Below, in pieces: positions 28,659-37,711 of a stretch of DNA of 64,000 nt. How positions within the stretch are numbered: the first letter of the stretch is position 1; every line of letters starts with the position of its first letter. Both the position numbers and the translations under genes were made by a program. Below the pieces are notes generated by a model that searched no databases, was not told the origin of the DNA, and saw only the letters and a program-made list of their open reading frames with translations. The stretch is from Bog-756 sp963831535 (GTDB taxonomy: Bacteria > Actinomycetota > Acidimicrobiia > Acidimicrobiales > RAAP-2): NCBI GenBank assembly GCA_963831535.1, contig CAWHQP010000002.1, forward strand, positions 248,001 to 312,000, read 5' to 3'.

Positions 28659-29528
28659 CTACCCGCCGAGGAGCAGTTCGTAGTTGGCACCCCGGCGGAG
28701 ATGGTGCCCACCGTCGATGGGGAGCGTGACCCCGGTGATCCAGGTCGACTCGGGTCCGGCCAGGAACCGGACGGCGGCGGCGATGTCCTCGACGGTGCCC
28801 AGGCGGCTGATGGGCATCTCGGCCAGGTAGTCGTCGAGGAGGGGACCACCGGCGGTGATGACTTCCATCAGCTCGTCGTCCACGATCCCGGGCTGCAGGG
28901 AGTTGACCCGTACACCGGTGGCCCCGAGCTCCTCGGCGGCGGACCGGCACAACGCGTCGACTCCAGCCTTGGCCGAGCCGTAGGCCCACAGGTAACGGTG
29001 GGGGAACCCCCCGGCACCCGAAGACATCCCGATGATCGACCCACCGGGGGCCGGCCCGCCGTCCACACCGGTGCCCACGCCTTGGGCCATCAGGGGGGCG
29101 GCGTGTTTGATGCACAGGAACGTGCCGATGATGTTGAGGTCCACCGTGGCCCGCACCGCATCCAGGGCGGCGCCGACGATGGGCCCCATGTGGAGTCCAC
29201 CGCCGGCATTGGCGAAGAGGATGTCGAGGCGACCCCGGTCGGCCGAGGCCACCGACAACGCCTCGGCCACCTGGTCCTCGTGGGTCACGTCGGCCACCAC
29301 GTAGCGGGCGGACCCCCCGGCCGTGGCCGTTCCCTCAGCATCGGAGGCCACCTGCGCCAGCCGGGTCACCGCCGCCGCCAACTTCTCCTCGGTGCGGCCG
29401 CAGATGGTTACGTGAGCCCCGTCCCGGACCAGTCGGGTGGCCGCCCCGAAGCCGATGCCGCTGCCTCCTCCGGTGACGAGCGCCGAGCACCCGGCGATGC
29501 CCTGTACGGGGTTCTGCTCACTGCGCAC
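28659..29528 (-). CDS. SDR-family oxidoreductase
   Basis: A 289-residue short-chain dehydrogenase/reductase. It has the cofactor motif 'TGGGSGIGFGAA', 'NAGGG', the catalytic Ser in 'GMSSGAGG' and 'YGSAKAG' (Tyr-x3-Lys). The 'CGRTEEKL' after beta-2 suggests NADP preference. The GTG at 29528 has AGGAG 8 nt upstream and gives the expected length; the very long open frame upstream is noncoding. It is divergent from an acyl-CoA synthetase, which suggests lipid or steroid side-chain metabolism. Confidence 0.85.
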   Translation of the reverse strand: MRSEQNPVQGIAGCSALVTGGGSGIGFGAATRLVRDGAHVTICGRTEEKLAAAVTRLAQVASDAEGTATAGGSARYVVADVTHEDQVAEALSVASADRGRLDILFANAGGGLHMGPIVGAALDAVRATVDLNIIGTFLCIKHAAPLMAQGVGTGVDGGPAPGGSIIGMSSGAGGFPHRYLWAYGSAKAGVDALCRSAAEELGATGVRVNSLQPGIVDDELMEVITAGGPLLDDYLAEMPISRLGTVEDIAAAVRFLAGPESTWITGVTLPIDGGHHLRRGANYELLLGG

Positions 29529-29699
29529 GGTGTGCTCCTCTGGTTCGGCTCTGGTTGGACGCTGCTCTGGTTCGACGGAGCGATCGGTCCGGCACCGGGC
29601 ATGGTGCCGAGGCGTGCTACGACATGACGGTTCGACGCAGCATGTTACGGGACCGGGCCGGGCCTCCCGCCGGAGCGGGCCCAGACGAGGAGTGGAGTC

Positions 29700-31310
29700 A
29701 TGGGTGACCGGCAGTTCAATCTGGCCGACCTGTTCGAGGTGGTGGCCGACACCGTGCCCGGGAGGCTGGCTCTGGTGGCCGGGGCTGACCGGCTGACCTA
29801 CCGCCACCTGGACGAGCGGGCCAACCGGTTCGCCCACTACCTCGCCGACCAGGGGGTCGCCGCCGGGAGCCATGTCGGCATCCTGTCCTACAACCGGGCC
29901 GAGTGGGTCGAAGCCATGATCGGCTGCTACAAGGCCCGGACCGTTCCGGTCAACCTCAACTACCGCTACGTCGCCCCCGAGTTGCGCTACGTGATCGACA
30001 ATGCCGATCTCGAGGTGCTGGTCTTCGAACGGGCCCTCGCCCCTCTCGTAGCCGAGGCCACCGCGGACGGCCACCGGGACGCTCCCCTGAGGCTGGTGGT
30101 GATCGAGGACAGCTCGGCGGCGGACCCGTCCGACCTCGGGGCCAGCTCCTACGAGTTCGCCCTCGACACCTCGTCTCCCGCCCGGGGCTTCGGACCACGG
30201 TCGGCCGACGACGTCTACATCCTCTACACCGGCGGGACCACGGGCATGCCCAAGGGCGTTCTGTGGCGCCAGGAGGACATCTTCTTTGCCGCCATGGGGG
30301 GTGGCGGTTGGGGGGCGGAGCCCATCGCCCACCCCGAGGAACTGGCGGAACGGCTCAATCCTGACGATGCCACCCGGGTGGTGATGCTGGTGGTGGCGCC
30401 GCTCATGCACGGAAACGCCCAGTGGGTCATGTGGAACGCGTTCATGATGGCCGGCACCGCCGTCCTCTACACCGGGCATCGATTCGACCCCGACGCCCTG
30501 TGGCGGCTGGTCGAGGAAGAGGGGGTGGTCTCTGTGGGGCTGGTCGGTGACGCCATGGCCAGGCCGATGGCCGACACCCTGGCCCGGGCCCCGGCCGGCA
30601 CCTACGACACCTCGTCCCTGATGGTGGTGGGCTCCGGCGGCGCCATGCTGTCCAAGACGGTGAAGGACGAGTTGAAGGACCGGCTGCCATCCATCATGGT
30701 GTTGGACAGCTTCGGCTCCAGCGAGAGCGGGGCCCAGGGGGCGGTGCAGGACGGAGCCAGCGGACCCCGCTTCGTCATGCGGGACGACACGACCGTACTG
30801 GACGACGACCTCCTCCCGCTCGCCCCCGGCGACGGCCGGATCGGGCGACTGGCCCGATCGGGGCGTATCCCCCTCGGCTACCACAAGGACCCGGCCAAGA
30901 CGGCGGCCACCTTCCCGGTGGACGCGAACGGGGTGCGCTGGTCGATCCCCGGCGACCTGGCCTCGGTCGAACCCGACGGCACCATCACCGTCCACGGCCG
31001 AGGGTCGGCCTCCATCAACTCGGGCGGCGAGAAGATCTTCCCCGAGGAGGTGGAGGCGGCGGTGAAAACCCACCCCGGTGTGTTCGACGCCATCGTGGTG
31101 GGGATCCCCGACGAGCGGTTCGGTGAACGGGTGGCCGTAGTCCTCCACCCGCGAGAGCCAGCCAACACCCCCACATTGGAGGAGCTCCAGGAGCACTGCC
31201 GGGCCCACCTCGCCGGCTACAAGATCCCCCGCCAGGTACTGGTGGTGGACGGGATCCCGCTGACCGCGTCGGGCAAACCCGACGCCAAAGCGGCGAAGGC
31301 CCTGTTCTGA
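29700..31310 (+). CDS. Acyl-CoA synthetase (FadD-like AMP-forming ligase)
   Basis: A 536-residue adenylate-forming ligase that activates a carboxylic acid to its CoA ester. The P-loop is 'YTGGTTGMPKG' near residue 176, followed by 'DSFGSSESG', 'WSIPGDLASVEPDG' near 415, and the hinge 'RGSASINSGGEKIFPEEVE' near 435-453. The C-terminal catalytic Lys is in 'PLTASGKPDAK'. GAGGAG precedes the ATG. The closest subfamily by eye is the mycobacterial FadD group for sterol or long-chain acids, but the substrate is open. Confidence 0.88.
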   Translation: MGDRQFNLADLFEVVADTVPGRLALVAGADRLTYRHLDERANRFAHYLADQGVAAGSHVGILSYNRAEWVEAMIGCYKARTVPVNLNYRYVAPELRYVIDNADLEVLVFERALAPLVAEATADGHRDAPLRLVVIEDSSAADPSDLGASSYEFALDTSSPARGFGPRSADDVYILYTGGTTGMPKGVLWRQEDIFFAAMGGGGWGAEPIAHPEELAERLNPDDATRVVMLVVAPLMHGNAQWVMWNAFMMAGTAVLYTGHRFDPDALWRLVEEEGVVSVGLVGDAMARPMADTLARAPAGTYDTSSLMVVGSGGAMLSKTVKDELKDRLPSIMVLDSFGSSESGAQGAVQDGASGPRFVMRDDTTVLDDDLLPLAPGDGRIGRLARSGRIPLGYHKDPAKTAATFPVDANGVRWSIPGDLASVEPDGTITVHGRGSASINSGGEKIFPEEVEAAVKTHPGVFDAIVVGIPDERFGERVAVVLHPREPANTPTLEELQEHCRAHLAGYKIPRQVLVVDGIPLTASGKPDAKAAKALF

Positions 31311-31323
31311 GGATCCGCAGCGG

Positions 31324-32184
31324 TCATGTCGGAACCGGACACCGGGCCTCCACCACCGCACTGACCGTGGCCACCACACGGTCGGCCGACCCGGTCAGGG
31401 AGACCAGGTCGATCTCGACGGACCGATCGGTGCCGGCGTCGGGCCACCAGCCGAGGACCCGGGCCGGCACCGGTCGGGTCGGCGACGACAATGTCGACAC
31501 CAGGGCCAGATAGGCCAACTCCTCCCGCCAGGCTTCCGACGGACAGCCGCCGGCGATCGACACCAGGGCCACCGTCCCCCGGTCGCCAGCATTCCCGACC
31601 GACGGCAACACGGGCACGCGGAGCTCCGGCCTGGCTCGCAAGCGGAGCGGGCGCGCCGCGGGACACATCCACTGGTCGCCGCGCCCGCCGATCTCGGGCC
31701 GGGGGCCGAAGGCCGACCAGTCGAACGACGACCACAATGACGAGGCCCAGCCAACTGCCTCGGCCAGCACCACGGCCCGGGCTCCCGGGGCCAGCCCGGC
31801 CACCCACGGCTCCCAGTGGAAGGTGCGCCACCCGGTCTCCTCCCAGCGGCCGACCGCCTCGGACAGCACCGGGGCCGCAGCCTCGAGCGGACTGCGAAAG
31901 CGTCCGCGGGCACACGCGTCGACCACAGCCAGGCCCAGCGACCGCCGGACGAAGACCGGCCGCCAGGCGAACGGCTCCTCGGGAGCAACCAACCGCTCGG
32001 GGTGGCTCCGCGCCGTTCGGAGGAGAGGCAGGTCCACCACCGGGGATGAACCGGGAGGCATCGGGGCCACCAACGGTGCCAGCCTCGACACCAGGTCGGC
32101 GTGGACCGCGGCCAGGGCGTCCTCCGCGATTGTGTCCGATGCCGGGGCCACCAGGGCCCGGGTGCGGTCGCCGACCGCGGTCAT
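31324..32184 (-). CDS. Hypothetical protein paired with RecB-like nuclease
   Basis: A 286-residue soluble protein with no motif I recognise. It is rich in Arg, Trp and Ala and includes 'FHWEPWVAGLAPGARAVVLA' and 'FDWSAFGPRPEIGGRGDQW'. Its ATG overlaps the stop of the nuclease gene (ATGA), so the pair is probably one functional unit. It could be a partner or inactive nuclease-like subunit, but that is speculation. It is convergent with the acyl-CoA synthetase, 13 bp apart. Confidence 0.6.
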   Translation of the reverse strand: MTAVGDRTRALVAPASDTIAEDALAAVHADLVSRLAPLVAPMPPGSSPVVDLPLLRTARSHPERLVAPEEPFAWRPVFVRRSLGLAVVDACARGRFRSPLEAAAPVLSEAVGRWEETGWRTFHWEPWVAGLAPGARAVVLAEAVGWASSLWSSFDWSAFGPRPEIGGRGDQWMCPAARPLRLRARPELRVPVLPSVGNAGDRGTVALVSIAGGCPSEAWREELAYLALVSTLSSPTRPVPARVLGWWPDAGTDRSVEIDLVSLTGSADRVVATVSAVVEARCPVPT

Positions 32185-33335
32185 CCAAACACCGCTCCCG
32201 GGCCCATGCCTTCGGCCCGCCGTGTGGTGTCCCCAGCGTCGAGCGGCCACGGGCCGAGGGCTCCGACCGGCATGGTCGAACACCGTCCGCACAGGGGACC
32301 GGGGCGGCGATCAGGCTCCATGCCACGGGCCAGGTCGACCAGTTGCCGGGCCCCGACCGCGGTGCGGCGGGCCGCGGCCACCAAGAGTTCGTCGGTGACC
32401 GGGTCCACGTCCAACTCCCCGGTCCTCGAGTAGTAGGTCGCCACGACGAAGGGGGGGGCCGGGCTGCGCAGCGCCTCCAGGAGGGCGTAGAAGTGCAGGT
32501 CGGCCCGGTGCTCGACCCGGCGGGTCCCCGACTTGACCTCGACCATGGCCACCGACCCCTCGTCACGCGACGGCCGCCCGATGACCAGGTCGACCCTGGC
32601 CGACAGTTCGACGGTGCCCCCCGAGGACCGGACGCGCAGCGTCTCCTGCGTACGGGGCAGCCACGCCGGATCGAGGGTGGGCCACCGCCGGCGGAGTCCG
32701 TCAGCCTGCCGTTCCACCTCGGCCCGGAGCTCGTCGCGCTCGGGGCCGGCCAGCCCGTCGACCCACGCCAGCAGGTCGGACCGGTGATCGTCGACGGCCA
32801 GCGCAGCCAGACCGTCCTCCATCGGGTCGCCGATGCGGCCCACGGTGACCAGCTGGCGGAACAGGACGTCGATGAGGCAGCCACAGGCCAGGGCAACGGA
32901 GAAGCGTCCGGCCCCTACCGCGGTGGCCACCTGGTGGGCCTCGCAGGACAACACCCCGGTCAGCAGGTCCTTCGTCACCCTCACGGGAGGAGACCACAGG
33001 GACCGGCCCAGGGCGTTCTCACCTCGGGAGAGGGCACCACCAGACCTCCCATCGGAACCGTCGCACTCCAGTTCCGACTCCACGAGGGTCCGAAGGGTCC
33101 GGGCCAGCTCGGGGCGGGCCTCGGGACGGGGCCGACCGGTAATCCTCAACCGCTGGAGGAGGGCGTCCCCGGACAACGGCTCCCAACCCCCCGGTGGGCG
33201 GCGGGACGGCGGCACCGGGCGCGGGGACCCACCAGACGGGTGGCGACCCTCCGGGTTCGCACCACACCCCTGCTGAGGTCCGGGACCCACCCGGGGTCGC
33301 TCGATGTCCATGACCGGCATGGCTCCACAGTGCAC
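32181..33335 (-). CDS. PD-(D/E)XK (RecB/AddB-type) nuclease
   Basis: A 384-residue protein with a probable PD-(D/E)XK nuclease fold: 'SARVDLVIGRP' gives the Asp and 'VAMVEVKSGTRR' the E-x-K, followed by 'LHFYALLEAL' and 'YYSRTGELD'. Cysteines in 'VLSCEAHQ' and near the C-terminus in 'GPLCGRCSTM' could form part of a metal or Fe-S cluster, as in AddB/Cas4-like nucleases, but the full four-Cys pattern is not clear. No helicase is adjacent. The start at 33335 is GTG; 33311 is an alternative. Confidence 0.65.
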   Translation of the reverse strand: MHCGAMPVMDIERPRVGPGPQQGCGANPEGRHPSGGSPRPVPPSRRPPGGWEPLSGDALLQRLRITGRPRPEARPELARTLRTLVESELECDGSDGRSGGALSRGENALGRSLWSPPVRVTKDLLTGVLSCEAHQVATAVGAGRFSVALACGCLIDVLFRQLVTVGRIGDPMEDGLAALAVDDHRSDLLAWVDGLAGPERDELRAEVERQADGLRRRWPTLDPAWLPRTQETLRVRSSGGTVELSARVDLVIGRPSRDEGSVAMVEVKSGTRRVEHRADLHFYALLEALRSPAPPFVVATYYSRTGELDVDPVTDELLVAAARRTAVGARQLVDLARGMEPDRRPGPLCGRCSTMPVGALGPWPLDAGDTTRRAEGMGPGAVFG

Positions 33336-33385
33336 GAGGGCTGTGACATCGGGATCCGGGCCGGCCGCCGGTAGCCTCGGGTCCG

Positions 33386-34546
33386 ATGACGTATCCGGCC
33401 GCTGTCACCTCCTTTGCCGTGGTCTTCACCATCTTCGTCGTGGTCACGGTGGTGCTGGTGGTGCTGGTCCTCCGGTTCACCCTGCAACGAGCTGCGGTGG
33501 CACGGGCCCGGTGGCTCGCCGAAGACGCGGGCGGGATGGAGGATGCCGGGGCGGAGGACCCTGACGAGGACCGGCCCCGCACGGCACTGGTGCTGGCCGG
33601 GGGCGGAACCCGGGGCGCCGTCCAGATCGGCATGCTCCAGGTCCTCACCGAGCACGGGTTCGTTCCCGACCGCATCTACGGCTCGTCGGTCGGTGCCGTC
33701 AACGGTGCCGCATTCGCCGGGGATCCGACCCGTGAGGGCGTCCAGCGCATGACCGAGATCTGGCGGAGCCTCACGCGGGAGGCCATCTACCCCACAGGCC
33801 GCCTGCACGGGCCCTGGCTCTACCTCCAGCAGCGTGACTCGGTCTTCGTCAACGCCGGGCTGCGCAAGGTCATCGAGGAGGGGATCACCTTCGAGCGACT
33901 CGAGGACGCCGTCATCCCCGTCGAGGTCGTGGCCACCTCGCTCACCGACGGTCGCGAGCGCTGGTTCACCTACGGGCCGGCCGTGGAGGCCGTCCTGGCC
34001 TCGTCGGCCGTCCCGGCCATCTTTCCGCCCGTCGAGATCGACGAGGAGCGCTTCATCGACGGCGGTGTCGTCAACAATGTCCCCATCCGACGGGCCATCG
34101 ACGGGGGAGCCACCCGGATCGTGGTGCTGCTCTGCGCCCCTCCCTCCTTCACCCCGGCGTCACCCCGCCGGCCCGTCGAGGCCATGCTGAACGCCTTGTT
34201 GATCTCCATCCACGCCCGGTTCGCCCGCGACATGGCCCAGCTGCCGCCCGGCGTGGAGGTCATCGTGTGCAGCGGGGCCGAGGACGGGGCCCGCGACTTC
34301 GACGACTTCTCAACCACCGAGTCGCTGATTGCCCAGGGACGCGATGAGGCCGCCGAGGTCATCCGACGCTACGGGATCGGTCTCCGCGATCCCGACGTCG
34401 ACACCACCTCCGGCGACCCGGGACCGGCCCCCTCGGCAACCGACGACCCTACCGGGGGGGAACCGGGCGACACCTCCGTTGCCGTGACCGTGGGAACCGA
34501 TCCCTCCGTCGGCGGCCCGTCCACCCAACCCGAACCCGGCACGTAG
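33386..34546 (+). CDS. Patatin-like phospholipase with N-terminal anchor
   Basis: A 386-residue patatin-family lipid hydrolase. An N-terminal helix (FAVVFTIFVVVTVVLVVLVLRF) anchors it to the membrane. The oxyanion motif 'GGGTRGA' lies near residue 72, the nucleophile elbow 'GSSVG' near 100, and the catalytic Asp in 'IDGGVVNN' near 226. The C-terminal 60 residues are low complexity and overlap the acyltransferase gene on the other strand by 178 bp. Confidence 0.87.
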   Translation: MTYPAAVTSFAVVFTIFVVVTVVLVVLVLRFTLQRAAVARARWLAEDAGGMEDAGAEDPDEDRPRTALVLAGGGTRGAVQIGMLQVLTEHGFVPDRIYGSSVGAVNGAAFAGDPTREGVQRMTEIWRSLTREAIYPTGRLHGPWLYLQQRDSVFVNAGLRKVIEEGITFERLEDAVIPVEVVATSLTDGRERWFTYGPAVEAVLASSAVPAIFPPVEIDEERFIDGGVVNNVPIRRAIDGGATRIVVLLCAPPSFTPASPRRPVEAMLNALLISIHARFARDMAQLPPGVEVIVCSGAEDGARDFDDFSTTESLIAQGRDEAAEVIRRYGIGLRDPDVDTTSGDPGPAPSATDDPTGGEPGDTSVAVTVGTDPSVGGPSTQPEPGT

Positions 34547-35253
34547 CGGCGGACGATCCTGGCCGGCACCCCGGCGATCACACAGTGATCGGGGAAGGTG
34601 CCCCGGACCACGGCCCCGGCCCCCACCACCACATTCCTGCCCAGCCGGCTGCCCGGGAGCACGACGACGCCGGTACCCAGCCAACTGCCCGTGCCGATGT
34701 GGACAGGATCGTCGCTAGGCCACTGGACATGGACCACCTCGTCGGGATTCTCGTAACCGTGGTTCTGGTCGGTGATGTAGACGTAGGGGCCGGTATGGAC
34801 ATCGTCCCCGATCTCCACCTCGAAGTGGCCGACGATGTGGCTGCCGCGACCGATCATGCACCGGTCGCCGATACGCACGACCGGATCGGTGACCATGGTC
34901 TGGCCTGGGACCATACCGGCCGAGATGCTGACGTGGGGTCCCACCAGAGTGTCCCGGCCGATGCGGATCCACCGCTCGCCGAAGACCGCACCGGTGGGGA
35001 AGGCCAGGCAACTGCCGGACCCGAACGCCCCGAACCGGGCGGCCAGCCGATCGTCGGGCCCGGTGGCCCCGTAGCGCGACACCCAGTTCCATCCGGCGTG
35101 GATGATGGCATTGGCCCATCGACGGTGGCGGGACGACGTGGCGTGGGCCGACAGGGAGGGGTGTCGCGGAGCAGGCACAACTGGGCCGTCCGCCGACGGG
35201 CCGGCATGGTCCGACACTGACCGGTCGTCGCGGCCCGGGCTGGCAGCAGTCAC
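34369..35253 (-). CDS. Acyltransferase with left-handed beta-helix repeats
   Basis: A 294-residue hexapeptide-repeat transferase (WbbJ/maltose acetyltransferase-like). The repeats read 'GRDTLVGPHVSISAG', 'IGDRCMIGRGSHIVG', 'IGDDVHTGPYVYITDQNHGY', 'LGTGVVVLPGSRLGRNVVVG' and 'VIAGVPARIVRRYV'. Such enzymes acetylate sugars or similar acceptors from an acyl-CoA. The GTG at 35253 is used here and 35217 is an alternative; the C-terminal tail past residue 235 is low complexity and overlaps the patatin gene. Confidence 0.8.
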   Translation of the reverse strand: MTAASPGRDDRSVSDHAGPSADGPVVPAPRHPSLSAHATSSRHRRWANAIIHAGWNWVSRYGATGPDDRLAARFGAFGSGSCLAFPTGAVFGERWIRIGRDTLVGPHVSISAGMVPGQTMVTDPVVRIGDRCMIGRGSHIVGHFEVEIGDDVHTGPYVYITDQNHGYENPDEVVHVQWPSDDPVHIGTGSWLGTGVVVLPGSRLGRNVVVGAGAVVRGTFPDHCVIAGVPARIVRRYVPGSGWVDGPPTEGSVPTVTATEVSPGSPPVGSSVAEGAGPGSPEVVSTSGSRRPIP

Positions 35254-35388
35254 CCCGCGACGGTAACTGAAGACCGTGCCGCCGGGCGATCCCGGGGCCG
35301 CCGGGTGATCTCGGGCCCCTGCGCCGGCCGGGCGCGACCCACGACCGGCCGGGCCACGGCCGGGTACGACGCTCAATAGAGTTGCCTT

Positions 35389-36195
35389 GTGTCCAACGAC
35401 CCCACCGTCGGCGTGGCCCCGGTCGATCCTGTCGCCACCCGTGCCGCGGCGCGGACCGTACTCGGCCGGGCCGGGTTCGAGTCGGGGTCGGACATCTACG
35501 AGCGGGCACGACCCACGTATCCGGCCGAGGCGGTGGACCTTCTGGCCGCCACCGCCGGCCTCACCCCCGGTAGCCAGGTCCTCGACCTGGCCGCCGGCAC
35601 GGGCAAGATGACCCGTCGGCTGGTCGAGCGGGGCCTGCGGTGCGTGGCCGCCGAGCCGTCACCGTCCATGCGCGAGGTGTTCACCCGCGTCGTCCCGGGG
35701 ATCCCCCTCGTCGGGGCCACCGCCGAACAGGTCCCCCTCGGCGACGCCACGGTCGACGCCGTCGTCGTGGCCCAGGCCTTCCACTGGTTCGATCCCGAGA
35801 TGGCTCTGGCCGAGTTGGCCCGGGTCCTGCGCCCCCGGGGTTGGCTGGCCCTCATCTGGAACGAGCGGGACGAGTCCGACCCGGTGGTGGCTGAACTGGT
35901 CCGCATCTCGAAATGGGACACCATGGCGCCGTACCCCATCGGGAAGGACTTCGGCACGGACATCGACCGGAGCGAACGGTTCGGACCGGTGCAACGTACC
36001 AAGATCCCGTTCACCCAGTGGCTCGACCTCCCGACCTTCGTGGGCCAGGTGGCCTCCCGGAGCTACGTCCAGGTGCTCCCCGAACCCCGGCGGCGGGCCC
36101 TGCTCGACGAAGTCGAGGCCTTCGGCGCCGGCCTCCCCCAGCCCATCGCCATTCCCTACGTCACCGACCTGTTCTGCGCGCCGGTCTCCCGCTGA
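35389..36195 (+). CDS. Class I SAM-dependent methyltransferase
   Basis: A 268-residue methyltransferase. Motif I is 'VLDLAAGTGKMTRRL', the acidic end of beta-2 is 'VAAEPSPSMREV', and motif IV is 'VVVAQAFHWFDPEMAL', typical of the UbiE/Coq5-like methyltransferase-11 group. The GTG at 35389 is the first start after the divergent acyltransferase. The acceptor is unknown. Confidence 0.85.
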   Translation: MSNDPTVGVAPVDPVATRAAARTVLGRAGFESGSDIYERARPTYPAEAVDLLAATAGLTPGSQVLDLAAGTGKMTRRLVERGLRCVAAEPSPSMREVFTRVVPGIPLVGATAEQVPLGDATVDAVVVAQAFHWFDPEMALAELARVLRPRGWLALIWNERDESDPVVAELVRISKWDTMAPYPIGKDFGTDIDRSERFGPVQRTKIPFTQWLDLPTFVGQVASRSYVQVLPEPRRRALLDEVEAFGAGLPQPIAIPYVTDLFCAPVSR

Positions 36196-36273
36196 CCACA
36201 GGCGTCGCCGTCGCCGGGACCTAAGGTGGTTCCGCCGTCGGCCCACCGGATCCACCAGGGGAGGACCACCTCG

Positions 36274-36633
36274 ATGATCAAGTTGACCTGTCTGCTGAAG
36301 CGCAAGGAGGGGATGACCCCGGCGGAGTTCCAGGAGTACTGGAAGAACAGCCACGGACCGCTCATCGCCTCCAGCCAGTGCGGCAGCCACGTGATCCGTT
36401 ACGAGCAGAATCCCCGCCCGCTCGGTGACTATCGCGGGGACGACGACCGGTCCGGGTACGACGGGGTCACCGTCCAGTGGTTCGCCTCCATGGACGACTA
36501 CTACGCGCACATGAGCGATGTCGACTCGCCGGCCATGTTCGAGGACCTCCCGAAGTTCCTCGACACCGACCATCTTGAGTTCGTCCTCACCGAGGAACCC
36601 CGGGTGATCATGGACGGCGAGGTCGACTGGTAG
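36274..36633 (+). CDS. EthD-family protein
   Basis: A 119-residue ferredoxin-like alpha+beta barrel protein. 'MIKLTCLLKRKEGMTPAEFQ' followed by 'EYWKNSHGPLI' is the EthD signature. EthD proteins occur with oxidative degradation genes and may be small dimeric accessory or isomerase-like proteins. A GGGGAGG ribosome site precedes the ATG. Nearby P450 and acyl-CoA synthetase genes fit a catabolic setting. Confidence 0.82.
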   Translation: MIKLTCLLKRKEGMTPAEFQEYWKNSHGPLIASSQCGSHVIRYEQNPRPLGDYRGDDDRSGYDGVTVQWFASMDDYYAHMSDVDSPAMFEDLPKFLDTDHLEFVLTEEPRVIMDGEVDW

Positions 36634-36714
36634 ATCCGAACGGAGCGGGGCGAACGCCAGGGCGCGTCCCCCGACCGTCCCGGTACCTGGGCGCCTCGTT
36701 GGTACCGTGACCCG

Positions 36715-37614
36715 GTGCGGATCGTCTCGCTCCTCCCTTCGGCCACCGAGATCCTCTTCGCCATCGGTGCCGGCGATGAGGTCCGCGGCGTCACCAACGG
36801 GTGCGACTACCCCGACGAGGCCCGGCTCTGCACCGTCGTGTCCTCCGCCGAGCTGCGAGACGGCCTCGCGCCCGCACAGATCGATGCCGAGGTGAAGTCC
36901 CGCCTAGCCGCCGGCGAGGACCTGTACACCCTCGACGACGGGGCCCTGCGCCACCTCGACCCCGACCTGGTGGTAACCCAGGACCTGTGCGCCGTCTGCG
37001 CACTGGACAGCACCGAGGTCGACGCCGCTCTCGCCCATCTGGGCTGTCGCGCCGAGGTGCTGACGCTCGACCCCACCACCCTCGGCCAGGTGTTCGACTC
37101 CTTCGGTGAGGTCGGTCGGGCCACTGGACGTGAACGGGCCGCCGACGGCCTCGTGGCCGGCCTGCGGGACCGCCTAGGGGCGGTGGCCGCCGCCGTGGCC
37201 GGGGCGGGCCGCCCCGGCGTGGCCGTGCTGGAGTGGATCGACCCGCCCTACTCGTCGGGACACTGGGTGCCCGACATGGTGGAGGCCGCTGGGGGTCGGT
37301 CGCTGTTGGGCCGGTCCGGTGACCGCTCGAGAGAGGTGCGGTGGGAGGACATCGAGGCGGTCAAGGCGGATCTGGTCGTAGTGGCCCCGTGCGGGTTCCG
37401 CCTGGATGGCGCCGTCGCCCAGGCCGAAGAGCTGGTGGCCTCGGCACGACTCCCGGTGGAGATCCCCGTGTGGGCGGTCGACGCCGATGCCGCCTTCGTG
37501 CGGCCAGGCCCCCGCCTGGTCGACGGGATCGAGGCCCTGGCCGCCCTGTGCCACCCCGGAGCGGTCCCGCTCCCCCACGGCCTGGCCGCCCTGGTCAGGC
37601 CGGGACCGGGCTGA
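36715..37614 (+). CDS. BtuF-like cobalamin-binding protein without signal peptide
   Basis: A 299-residue periplasmic-binding-like protein of the BtuF/cobalamin-binding group: 'MRIVSLLPSATEILFAIGAG', 'GVTNGCDYP', 'DLVVTQDLCAVCALDSTEV' and 'VLEWIDPPYSSGHWVPDMV'. It lacks a signal peptide and no permease or ATPase lies beside it. Stand-alone cytosolic members of this family are common and their role is not settled. I found no cobalamin riboswitch upstream. The start is GTG. Confidence 0.75.
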   Translation: MRIVSLLPSATEILFAIGAGDEVRGVTNGCDYPDEARLCTVVSSAELRDGLAPAQIDAEVKSRLAAGEDLYTLDDGALRHLDPDLVVTQDLCAVCALDSTEVDAALAHLGCRAEVLTLDPTTLGQVFDSFGEVGRATGRERAADGLVAGLRDRLGAVAAAVAGAGRPGVAVLEWIDPPYSSGHWVPDMVEAAGGRSLLGRSGDRSREVRWEDIEAVKADLVVVAPCGFRLDGAVAQAEELVASARLPVEIPVWAVDADAAFVRPGPRLVDGIEALAALCHPGAVPLPHGLAALVRPGPG

Positions 37615-37635
37615 ACCCGGCCCTGGTCCGGTTGG

Positions 37636-37697
37636 TTGACGCACCGGGCGTTCGGACGTACTATCCACTGGATCGGACACGCTGTCCGATCCAGTGG
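37636..37697 (+). promoter_or_regulatory. Promoter with overlapping perfect palindromic operator of P450-TetR operon
   Basis: A near-ideal housekeeping promoter: TTGACG at 37636-37641, a 17-bp spacer and TACTAT at 37659-37664. It is followed at once by a perfect inverted repeat at 37665-37697: CCACTGGATCGGACA, cgc, TGTCCGATCCAGTGG. The operator would cover the transcription start and end 14 bp before the P450 ATG. The co-transcribed TetR regulator is the natural candidate to bind it. Confidence 0.8.
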
Positions 37698-37711
37698 AAA
37701 GAGCATCCGAC

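Noticed and set aside
36634..36714. Cobalamin riboswitch before the BtuF-like gene
   Set aside because: The gap is only 81 bp and lacks the B12-box; too short for the aptamer.
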